DNA of 24,854 bases from a virus. Within the stretch, counting starts at the first letter, position 1. Each line of letters opens with the position of its first letter. The notes below the pieces were generated by a model. That model saw only the letters and a program-made list of their open reading frames with translations. It was not told the DNA's origin and made no database searches. The stretch is taken from the IMG/VR virus record IMGVR_UViG_3300042345_000655, positions 1 through 24,854 of that record; one strand, written 5' to 3'. Positions 1 through 6,371 of this stretch are shown here, piece by piece. The translations under genes and the position numbers were made by a program.

Positions 1-600
1 TTTACCGCTTCCTGGTCCACCAACAAGGAAAATTGCTTTATAACTTTCTTTTAGTTTACTCATGCCTGCTTTTACCTTGTCATGTATATGTGCGCCAAGT
101 TTCTTGTCGCTATATTTTGAAATAAATTCGTCTCTTTTTCCAGCAGCAACTAATGCTCGATGTTTAGAAGCAGATTCTCCTTCTTCTCCTTCTGAATCTG
201 GATCGCGATGACCTGCTGATTTGACTTCTATCTTTTTAATTTTTGGGAATTCTTTTGCACGATACTTGTTCAATAACTCTTGATATTCACCGACACGATC
301 CGAACCAGCATGAATCGTGACGTGAGTATGACCCTGCTTTTCCATATGCTGCATAGCATGAATGATGGTGCGGATCTTTGGGTGTGAAACGACGTTTGCC
401 TTCGGAAATAGTTTACGAAGTGCATGAACTTTATCCCCATGAGACAAGGGATTGCTACGGCTATCTTGCGTGTGGGTTGGGAAAATATAGTGTGTCCCGC
501 CTGTTTTTTCGGCGTGCTCCATCGCACCGTGGACGACTCTTCCGTGACCTTCTTCTGTTGGAGGGTTAAAACGACCCCATACTACTGTTGCTTTACTCAT
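1..600 (-). CDS. HIGH-type nucleotidyltransferase fused to P-loop domain (3' end outside window)
   Basis: Reading down from ATG at 600, the frame stays open to the window edge (200 codons). It begins MSKATVVWGRFNPPTEEGHG, where GRFNPPT..GH is the nucleotide-binding signature of the HIGH (NMN-adenylyltransferase/cytidylyltransferase-like) superfamily at residues 9-19. The usual form is PPTxGH, so TEEGH carries one extra residue. An FPTHTQDSRSNPLSHGDK stretch follows, typical of phage members. At the edge the same frame reaches AIFLVGGPGSGK, a Walker A P-loop, so a kinase/ATPase-like domain is fused C-terminally. NMNAT plus P-loop kinase is the architecture of NadR, so NAD salvage is one option; a nucleic-acid end-processing kinase is another. 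An internal ATG at 64 (MSKLKESYK) could also start the P-loop part separately. It follows the ligase-like gene by 26 nt, with an AATAAATA box overlapping that gene's stop. Confidence 0.75.
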   Translation of the reverse strand, partial: MSKATVVWGRFNPPTEEGHGRVVHGAMEHAEKTGGTHYIFPTHTQDSRSNPLSHGDKVHALRKLFPKANVVSHPKIRTIIHAMQHMEKQGHTHVTIHAGSDRVGEYQELLNKYRAKEFPKIKKIEVKSAGHRDPDSEGEEGESASKHRALVAAGKRDEFISKYSDKKLGAHIHDKVKAGMSKLKESYKAIFLVGGPGSGK

Positions 601-626
601 ATTTTTACCATCTGTTGGCAATAAGA

Positions 627-1796
627 TTATTTATTCTTCCTTCCTTTTAGAAGATTTTGTCGCGCGAACTCTTCGCGATCGACTAATTTTGTGGGGTGAC
701 CATTATGAACCATTACAAATCCCTCAGGCTTGGTAGCCTTACCTTCAATATGATGCTCAAATTCAGCGGAGGAAGATAACGTATTTACCAAAGCATTTTT
801 AGCCTTTTGAATGGCGTGGTGGATTTTAAATGCTTGAGATAGATGGCGATGATTGCGGTTTACGTCGTTATTGAATGCATTAAGGGCTTCGTGTTGCTTT
901 AATTTACCTTTTTGAGTCTTTTTCTTCTCAATTTCATTCTCGAAACGATTGGAAACAAAGGAACGATAACCCTCTACGCTCGGTTTAGTACCTTCTCGGA
1001 CAGTATGATTGATGTATCGATCTAGGTGCTCGCCGTGTGAACGAACCACGTGATACATCTCAGGATGAGACGCCTGATGATGGCGAACTGCGGCTTTGAG
1101 GTAAGTATCGAACTCTTTTTTATTCTTTTCGGAATGTTCCGCAGGTTTAACGCCTGGGTGAATTAGATGAACATCTGAATGAGAACCGAACTTATCGTGG
1201 TCGACGTCGAATCCAGCGGTCATATCGCTTAAATCCGATCCGTGGTATTTGGTATGAACGACCAAACCGATATGAGCCTTGGCTATCTTTTGACCGTGTT
1301 CTGAATCTGTAGGAGTAGAATAGGTGATCGTATTTGGAGTGAAATGATATTTTCCACCCTTTTTAGCCACGTCACCTTTGGTATACATTAGGTCGCCTTG
1401 ATAGACGCCGTGTTTTGGAGCAACTTTAGGGAGATGGCGTAGTGCGGTTTTGAGTTTTTCAACTAAACCTGGAGCGTGACCGTGGTTCTTTTCGATATCG
1501 GCTTCGGTATAATTAATTTTGGGGCTTTTGTTAAATGCAGACTTGCTGGCTACGAAAAACTTGCCCGTTTGTGGATGACGACCAAATACGAGCGAAGGAG
1601 ATCCGTCGTACTTGGTCGTCACTTTTGTTGTATTGAACGCACCGTGAAGTTTGTCGTTCACTGCCGAGAGAGCATCAACTGTGTGGTGAAATCCAGACTC
1701 ACCACCGTGAATAAAGTTATCTTCAGCGTGTGTTAAGTGTGTTAGATGCTTAACTGGTTCAATTTCTTCCGTTAGATAATTTCTAAAAGATAACAT
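627..1796 (-). CDS. Ligase/nucleotidyltransferase-superfamily-like protein with capsid-targeting-like N-terminus
   Basis: 389 aa, ATG at 1796. I see the ordered signature of covalent nucleotidyltransferases (DNA/RNA ligases, capping enzymes): motif I K62-Y-D64-G65, a motif III-like VYQGDLMY (131-138), a motif IIIa-like IGLVVHTKY (176-184), motif IV PEGFVMV (357-363) and a motif V-like TKLVDR (369-374). The gap between IIIa and IV is long and His/Lys-rich (about 185-350), which suggests an inserted helical domain. K62 would be the adenylylated lysine. The first ten residues, MLSFRNYLTE, match the T4 capsid-targeting peptide MKTYQEFIAE in the placement of aromatics (4, 7), the aliphatic (8) and E10, giving an LxE prohead-protease site. 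Inference: the protein is packaged in the head and may act on nucleic acid ends early in infection. It lies immediately upstream of the nucleotidyltransferase/P-loop fusion gene. Confidence 0.7.
   Translation of the reverse strand: MLSFRNYLTEEIEPVKHLTHLTHAEDNFIHGGESGFHHTVDALSAVNDKLHGAFNTTKVTTKYDGSPSLVFGRHPQTGKFFVASKSAFNKSPKINYTEADIEKNHGHAPGLVEKLKTALRHLPKVAPKHGVYQGDLMYTKGDVAKKGGKYHFTPNTITYSTPTDSEHGQKIAKAHIGLVVHTKYHGSDLSDMTAGFDVDHDKFGSHSDVHLIHPGVKPAEHSEKNKKEFDTYLKAAVRHHQASHPEMYHVVRSHGEHLDRYINHTVREGTKPSVEGYRSFVSNRFENEIEKKKTQKGKLKQHEALNAFNNDVNRNHRHLSQAFKIHHAIQKAKNALVNTLSSSAEFEHHIEGKATKPEGFVMVHNGHPTKLVDREEFARQNLLKGRKNK
628..635 (-). promoter_or_regulatory. AATAAATA late-promoter-like box
   Basis: AATAAATA overlaps the stop of the ligase-like gene and ends 27 nt before the ATG at 600. 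Confidence 0.4.
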
Positions 1797-1830
1797 TAAA
1801 ATATACTCTCTCCGCTCTGTGGGATATGAG

Positions 1831-1839
1831 TATATTTAG
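1831..1839 (-). promoter_or_regulatory. ACTAAATATA late-promoter-like box
   Basis: In the 54-nt gap before the ligase-like gene, 34 nt from its ATG; the same 10-mer ACTAAATATA occurs at 17693-17702. GGAGAGAG, a possible SD, lies between the box and the ATG. Confidence 0.35.
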
Positions 1840-1850
1840 TTTCTTTTAGA

Positions 1851-2627
1851 TTACTGCTTCATCTTAGCAATTGCTTCAGCTAATGCTTCACGCACTGGAC
1901 GCATTGCAGGATGGGCTGGAATTGTGCAGGTTGAACGCGAAGCCAACGTAGCAGCTTTGAATTCTTCCTCAGTAAACCACTGAACGTTCTCCAATCCCAT
2001 CAATTCAACGAGTTCATGCATATTGACCGAACCTTCGTTGACGAGATTTACAGGACCTGTTTCGCCCTTTTCGATAAGATCACAGGCAACGCGAACGGCT
2101 TCGTCGAGATCCGTAAGAGAGTTTTGACCTGAGTCAATCAACTTACCAGTCTTGGCATAGTTCATTACCTTTGTGAGATAATTCTTCTTTTCATTCAAAC
2201 CAGTGAATGGCATACGAATGCGAAACACAAGAGCACGATCCTTCAAGTAAAGATCTGAAACGCCCTTGGTAACGGAATAGATGCTACCGAAGTAATTTGG
2301 ATCTTCGTTTACATGAGTGATCTCGCCTTGGTAAATGCAACCGCTCGAGAAGTGAGCCAACTTTGTCCAGCCTCTGTTGCATGCATCAAGAAGTAGGGCT
2401 GGGAAAATGGCATTTGCTTCTGCCGTTTCTTCGCGTTGCAACTCACAAGCATCAACGTTTGGTGAACCAGTCATGCCTGCGCAATTTACCACCCACTGAT
2501 ACCCACCGTCAGTAGCCTCTTCAAGAGCATCTTCATGGCTACAATAAGTTACAATATGACCTCGTTTGACGAGTTCATTGAAAACTTTTTTACCTGTCCA
2601 TCCACGACCAACAACTAGAATTTTCAT
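1851..2627 (-). CDS. NAD(P)-dependent dTDP-sugar 3,5-epimerase/4-reductase-like protein (NRS/ER or RmlD type)
   Basis: 258 aa extended SDR protein. The start at ATG 2627 is preferred over a TTG at 2639, because GAGGTG lies just upstream of the ATG and the gene then begins MKILVVGRGWTGKKV with a Rossmann glycine motif. Catalytic YSVTK (YxxxK) lies near residue 139. The motifs GSPNVDACE, SSGCIYQG, FGSIYSVTK, FRIRMPF, NYLTKV and GPVNLVNEGSVNMHELVE match, as I know that family, the bifunctional nucleotide-rhamnose synthase/epimerase-reductase (NRS/ER) of plants and some large viruses more closely than bacterial RmlD. This would explain the absence of an rmlC gene: one enzyme could epimerise and reduce dTDP-4-keto-6-deoxyglucose to dTDP-L-rhamnose. 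It follows rmlA by 8 nt in the same operon. Confidence 0.8.
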   Translation of the reverse strand: MKILVVGRGWTGKKVFNELVKRGHIVTYCSHEDALEEATDGGYQWVVNCAGMTGSPNVDACELQREETAEANAIFPALLLDACNRGWTKLAHFSSGCIYQGEITHVNEDPNYFGSIYSVTKGVSDLYLKDRALVFRIRMPFTGLNEKKNYLTKVMNYAKTGKLIDSGQNSLTDLDEAVRVACDLIEKGETGPVNLVNEGSVNMHELVELMGLENVQWFTEEEFKAATLASRSTCTIPAHPAMRPVREALAEAIAKMKQ

Positions 2628-2635
2628 TTTACACC

Positions 2636-3514
2636 TCAACTATAACGACCCATAGATATGATTTTATCAAGATACTTACCATAATCAGATTTTGAATACT
2701 TCTTAGCGGCATTCGATAACTGATGTTGTGTAATCCAAGCATTACGATAAGCAATTTCCTCTGGGCATGCAATCATTGTGCCAGTTCTTCTTTGAACTGA
2801 ACCCACAAAGGTTGATGCTTCAGCAAGAGATTCAAAAGTGCCTGTATCAATCCAGGCAATACCACGATTTAAATATTCCACCTTACAGCTATGATCTTTC
2901 ATGTAGATATTGTTAATGTCGGTGATTTCAAGTTCACCACGAGCAGAAGGAGCAATTTGCCACGCATAATCTACGACGTTATTGTCGTAGAAATATAATC
3001 CTGTCACAGCATAGTTTGTTGGAGCAACTTTTGGTTTCTCAAGAATTGCAACTGGATCGCCGTGTTCGTTCACTTCAAGAACACCGAAACGTTCTGGATC
3101 CTGAACATGATAGGCGAACAAAGTGCAACCTTGATTGTTTTTGGCATAATTGAAGCGATTGATTAAATCATTTCCGTAGAAAATGTTATCGCCAAGAATC
3201 AAAGCAACTTCGTCTTTACCAATCCATTTCTCAGCAATACGAAAGCACTCAGCAATTCCTTTTGGCTCTAATTGAACTGCGTATGTAATGTTTAAACCCC
3301 ATTGCGACCCATCTTTGAGCAAACGTTTAAATTGCTCAGCATCATTGGGTGAATTGATGATCATAATATCGCGAATACCAGCAAGCATTAGCGTAGTGAG
3401 CGGATAGTAAACAAGTGGCTTGTCGTAAACAGGCAACAATTGCTTTGATGTCACTTCAGTGCATGGATACAAACGAGTGCCCATGCCACCAGATAAGATT
3501 ATTCCCTTTCTCAT
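2636..3514 (-). CDS. rmlA: Glucose-1-phosphate thymidylyltransferase
   Basis: 292 aa, the usual RmlA length. It makes dTDP-glucose from dTTP and glucose-1-phosphate. Visible motifs: the nucleotide-binding loop GGMGTRLYP (residues 9-17), SKQLLPVYDKPLVYYPL, the metal/sugar-site LGDNIFYG, ILEKPKVAPTNYAVTGLYFYD, ARGELEITDIN and AWIDTGTFESLAEAS. These cover the protein end to end, so it looks intact and functional. Its ATG overlaps the rmlB stop by 4 nt (ATGA), indicating translational coupling. It would pull on dTTP, which the phage-encoded dUTPase and dCMP deaminase help supply. Confidence 0.96.
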   Translation of the reverse strand: MRKGIILSGGMGTRLYPCTEVTSKQLLPVYDKPLVYYPLTTLMLAGIRDIMIINSPNDAEQFKRLLKDGSQWGLNITYAVQLEPKGIAECFRIAEKWIGKDEVALILGDNIFYGNDLINRFNYAKNNQGCTLFAYHVQDPERFGVLEVNEHGDPVAILEKPKVAPTNYAVTGLYFYDNNVVDYAWQIAPSARGELEITDINNIYMKDHSCKVEYLNRGIAWIDTGTFESLAEASTFVGSVQRRTGTMIACPEEIAYRNAWITQHQLSNAAKKYSKSDYGKYLDKIISMGRYS

Positions 3515-4458
3515 TTATACCACTCCAATGTTTTTTCAAGACCCACAATAATATCTGTTTTTGCTGACCAGCCAAGTTCCTTTTGAATCTTTTCAGCGTT
3601 CATTGCATATCTAAAGTCATGACCTTTACGATCACTCACAAAATTAATCCATGACTGATACATGTTGATTGGTTTGCCCATAATGTCAAGAATCATAGCA
3701 ACCATTTCAAGATTACTTACTTCGTGACCGCCACCAATATTATATCGCTCGCCAGATTTAAAGTTTTTACCAATCTCAAGTAAAGCCTCGCAATGATCTT
3801 CGACATATAACCAGTCACGAACGTTTTGACCTGTGCCATAAACAGGAACAGGCGTATTGTTTTTGATATGCCGAATTACAGTTGGGATAAACTTTTCTTT
3901 GTGTTGACGAGGACCATAATTGTTCGAGCAATTGGTCACAATTGCATCAATCTTATGAGTATTTACATAAGACCGAACAAGATGATCGCTGGCGGCTTTA
4001 GTTGCCGAATACGGATTGCGAGGATTGTATGGAGTTGTTTCCATAAATGGAGGATCTTCGCGAGTCAAACTACCATATACTTCGTCAGTTGAAATATGAA
4101 CGAGTTTACCGCCATATTTTTTGATGCACTTTAAAATGTTGTGAGTGCCATTAATATTAGTGCTGAGGAAAACATCGTCACCGTCAATAGAATTATCAAC
4201 GTGAGACTCAGCAGCAAAATGGTAAGTAATTTCTGGTTCATAACGATTGTACAGTAAATCTAGATTTTCATGATCTCTAATATCGACGTGTTTCAAAGAA
4301 ACACGCCAATCGTCCAAATATCCTTCTAGGTTTTTGACATCTGCTGCATAAGAGTTATTGTCAATAATAACAAGTTCGTCTGAGGGATATTTTTTAAGGT
4401 GAGCGATTACAAAATTAGAACCGATAAATCCCAAACCACCAGTCACAAATGTAGTCAT
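3511..4458 (-). CDS. rmlB: dTDP-glucose 4,6-dehydratase
   Basis: 315 aa extended SDR. It converts dTDP-glucose to dTDP-4-keto-6-deoxyglucose with bound NAD. The N-terminus has FVTGGLGFIGSNF (GxxGxxG). The family-specific HISTDEVYG carries the catalytic Asp/Glu pair, followed by NPYSATKAASDHLV (YxxxK), NNYGPRQHKEKFIP and RDWLYVEDHCEA. Length and motif order are normal. It is the first gene of the rmlB-rmlA-epimerase/reductase operon. RBS GAGG precedes the ATG, and a CATAAATA box lies 32 nt upstream inside the end of the preceding gene, suggesting late expression. Confidence 0.96.
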   Translation of the reverse strand: MTTFVTGGLGFIGSNFVIAHLKKYPSDELVIIDNNSYAADVKNLEGYLDDWRVSLKHVDIRDHENLDLLYNRYEPEITYHFAAESHVDNSIDGDDVFLSTNINGTHNILKCIKKYGGKLVHISTDEVYGSLTREDPPFMETTPYNPRNPYSATKAASDHLVRSYVNTHKIDAIVTNCSNNYGPRQHKEKFIPTVIRHIKNNTPVPVYGTGQNVRDWLYVEDHCEALLEIGKNFKSGERYNIGGGHEVSNLEMVAMILDIMGKPINMYQSWINFVSDRKGHDFRYAMNAEKIQKELGWSAKTDIIVGLEKTLEWYK

Positions 4459-4464
4459 AAAACC

Positions 4465-5376
4465 TCATCGTTCAACAATCACAACGTTTTTATTTATGCG
4501 CTTTTTATACGCAGCCAAAATTCTAATTCCTGGATATTCTTTTATACTCTTTCTCGTCTTATCATTACGAATAAAGAAGTATACATCTTTATCGCCTTTT
4601 ACATCTGTCATGTCAGTAATTACATGACTTACATCAATTACCAAATTTTCACCTTCTAATTTAAAGTCATCATTACTGAATGTCTTTGTGATCACAGCAC
4701 CATTTTGAGCAAGATCTGATCCGAATACAACATCGTTCTTTTCTTTGCGAGTTGATGTGACTGCAATATTAGGTTCAATTGTATAATAACTTCCTTGATT
4801 AATCAACTTTGTTTGCTCATTTTTTATTGCTTTATCAATAATTTTTTTGGCTTCTTCGCTAAAATATGAGTCCGCAGATTCCCAAGTTTCAGCATCATCT
4901 TTTTTGATTGATACAGGAAACTTCTGCATTCTTTTATTCATAAACATTACATCTGCTTTTTTTCTTCCTGCAGTGTCCGCACCAACGGAACCCACAGAAG
5001 TGCAAGATGGTATTTTAAAGGTTTTATTTTTTCCTTTGAATACAATATTCACACTGCCCATTTTCTTTATGGTCTTTTGAACCATATCAACTAGGAATTG
5101 TTCATTTCCAACTCCAGCAGAGGCACCTCCCTGCTTACCCGCAGGTTTTGCCAAAATCACAAATTTCCCGATCTTCACTTTACCGACAGAAGATTCAGAA
5201 GATGGGTTTTTATCGTAGTTACTTCCCTTTATGCTCTTATTTAAATTTTTAAGAACATCTATTCGATTTTCTTCCGTCAAAACCGCAATTTTGTTATTGC
5301 TAATTTTCTTAACATTTCTGTAACCAATAGAATTGACTAAAGCAATTACAGTTTCAATCGAAGTGATTTGCGGCAT
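4465..5376 (-). CDS. Unknown protein with PD-(D/E)xK nuclease-like residues
   Basis: 303 aa, not recognised as a named family. The middle of the protein has the layout of a PD-(D/E)xK nuclease core: a conserved-looking Glu in GVGNEQFLVDMVQ (E92), then KADVMF (D142), then FPVSIKKDDA with S156-I-K158 at strand spacing. Here the usual E/Q-x-K is S-x-K, as in some restriction-type and phage relatives. The C-terminal part is mixed alpha/beta and ends KKRINKNVVIVER. No signal peptide or membrane segment is visible. It lies 4 nt from the mini-metallopeptidase gene upstream and 6 nt from rmlB downstream. A role in DNA degradation, DNA end processing or recombination would fit but is inference; a non-catalytic structural protein cannot be excluded. 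Confidence 0.6.
   Translation of the reverse strand: MPQITSIETVIALVNSIGYRNVKKISNNKIAVLTEENRIDVLKNLNKSIKGSNYDKNPSSESSVGKVKIGKFVILAKPAGKQGGASAGVGNEQFLVDMVQKTIKKMGSVNIVFKGKNKTFKIPSCTSVGSVGADTAGRKKADVMFMNKRMQKFPVSIKKDDAETWESADSYFSEEAKKIIDKAIKNEQTKLINQGSYYTIEPNIAVTSTRKEKNDVVFGSDLAQNGAVITKTFSNDDFKLEGENLVIDVSHVITDMTDVKGDKDVYFFIRNDKTRKSIKEYPGIRILAAYKKRINKNVVIVER
4491..4498 (-). promoter_or_regulatory. CATAAATA late-promoter-like box before rmlB
   Basis: CATAAATA (one mismatch to TATAAATA) lies inside the last codons of the PD-(D/E)xK-like gene and ends 32 nt before the rmlB ATG. If used, it gives late expression of the nucleotide-sugar genes, in line with virion glycosylation. Confidence 0.45.
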
Positions 5377-5380
5377 CTAA

Positions 5381-5764
5381 TCACTCGTAGATTCTTGGAT
5401 TTTTTTTACCGTAGTTTCTCATAATAACTCCAGCAACACTATTTGCTTCGTTCTCAAATTCGCTACCAGTTTCACCAGCGTAGTTTGTTAACACACCATC
5501 TAGATTTTGTTTATGATGTACCATTTCATGGGCTAAAGTTCTAAGAACGTCAGCAGTATGTCTACCGCCTGTATTCAAATAGATCTTTTTCTCGCTCGGA
5601 GAATACCCACCAAAACTCTTATTTTCAGCAGCAATAGCCTTATCGGGAATTAGCACTAGTTCAGGCATTTCGCTTACGTTTAGATAATCTCTACAGTAAT
5701 CCATAAAGTCGTCAATGTGACTTTTTGTTTCCTGTTCTTTTAGGTATTGCTTGTACTTCAACAT
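5381..5764 (-). CDS. Mini-metallopeptidase-like protein (HExxH) with capsid-targeting-like N-terminus
   Basis: 127 aa. The sequence LRTLAHEMVHHKQNL contains HExxH (H79, E80, H83), and SEFENEANSVAG about 20 residues later supplies a plausible third Glu ligand (E104 or E106). This is the minimal gluzincin arrangement of a zinc peptidase. The N-terminus MLKYKQYLKE aligns with the T4 capsid-targeting peptide (aromatics at 4 and 7, L8, E10; LKE fits the (L/I)xE prohead-protease rule), so the protein may be packaged in the capsid. That N-terminus also supports ATG 5764 as the start even though the gene overlaps the upstream gene by 53 nt; AGAAGG lies about 12 nt upstream. The substrate is unknown: host envelope or a host defence protein are possibilities. 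Confidence 0.8.
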   Translation of the reverse strand: MLKYKQYLKEQETKSHIDDFMDYCRDYLNVSEMPELVLIPDKAIAAENKSFGGYSPSEKKIYLNTGGRHTADVLRTLAHEMVHHKQNLDGVLTNYAGETGSEFENEANSVAGVIMRNYGKKNPRIYE

Positions 5765-6371
5765 TGAGTTTGTAAACCTTCTTAAGAAACCGTTTCCATA
5801 TCTTCGGATCGGCTTTCCGAAAATGCAGTCGGTACATATAGATTGACTCGCATTCGGTCCAATTAATCTTATGTGCCTTACGAAGGTTATTTATATTCAG
5901 ATGCTCGGCTTGAGTCTCATAAGCGTGAGCATCAATCTCGTCTGGATTTCCATAGTACATCAACTTCATACGATCTTTTTTCTGCTTTGGCGTATACTGT
6001 TTAGTGTAAGAATAGCCTCGACCACGCTGTTGATGCTTATGGCGATACTCGTGGTGAATCGCTCGAACGACTTTTATCGCCAGATTCTTGGCTTCTTTTT
6101 CGGTAATGACCACCTTTTTATTCGCAACAGGAAAACTTAACGTAATCAATATGTTTTCAGGAATCGTCGAAAAGATTCGAGGACAATATTGCCCTGAAAC
6201 AATAACTGAGTGGTTTGGGAGATGGGCTTCATCGTAGCGCGAGGAAGTGAAATAAATGATAGACTTCTGAAACGTTTTATTCAGACTGCGAATGATAGCA
6301 GGTACAGACTTGACGCCCACCCAAGATGGGCTAATGGCGTCAACTTTTTTCTGTATCTTGTCTAATTTCAT
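5712..6371 (-). CDS. HExxH metallopeptidase-like protein
   Basis: 219 aa. VVRAIHHEYRHKHQQRG carries HExxH at residues 107-111, and NPDEIDAHAYETQAE (about 143-156) carries the glutamate (E145) and following acidic/aromatic residues expected of the third zinc ligand helix in mini-gluzincin or SprT-like proteins. The C-terminal half is strongly basic. I see no signal peptide and no capsid-targeting N-terminus (it starts MKLDKIQKKV), unlike its downstream neighbour. The start overlaps the gp41 stop by 4 nt (ATGA). The 3' end overlaps the next gene by 53 nt in another frame. Two HExxH proteins side by side suggest a related task, such as virion maturation or cell-envelope processing, but neither the substrate nor the activity can be read from sequence. 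Confidence 0.75.
   Translation of the reverse strand: MKLDKIQKKVDAISPSWVGVKSVPAIIRSLNKTFQKSIIYFTSSRYDEAHLPNHSVIVSGQYCPRIFSTIPENILITLSFPVANKKVVITEKEAKNLAIKVVRAIHHEYRHKHQQRGRGYSYTKQYTPKQKKDRMKLMYYGNPDEIDAHAYETQAEHLNINNLRKAHKINWTECESIYMYRLHFRKADPKIWKRFLKKVYKLNVEVQAIPKRTGNKKSH
5888..5895 (-). promoter_or_regulatory. TATAAATA late-promoter-like box inside a coding sequence
   Basis: An exact TATAAATA on the coding strand lies within the HExxH gene (codons for EHLNINNLR), 123 nt before the ATG at 5764. It matches the T4 late-promoter box. It could give the capsid-targeted mini-metallopeptidase its own late transcript, but chance occurrence in AT-rich coding DNA is a real alternative. Confidence 0.25.

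Noticed and set aside
270-527. 85-codon minus-strand frame near the left end
   Set aside because: It is out of frame within the nucleotidyltransferase gene, whose protein carries a clear family motif.
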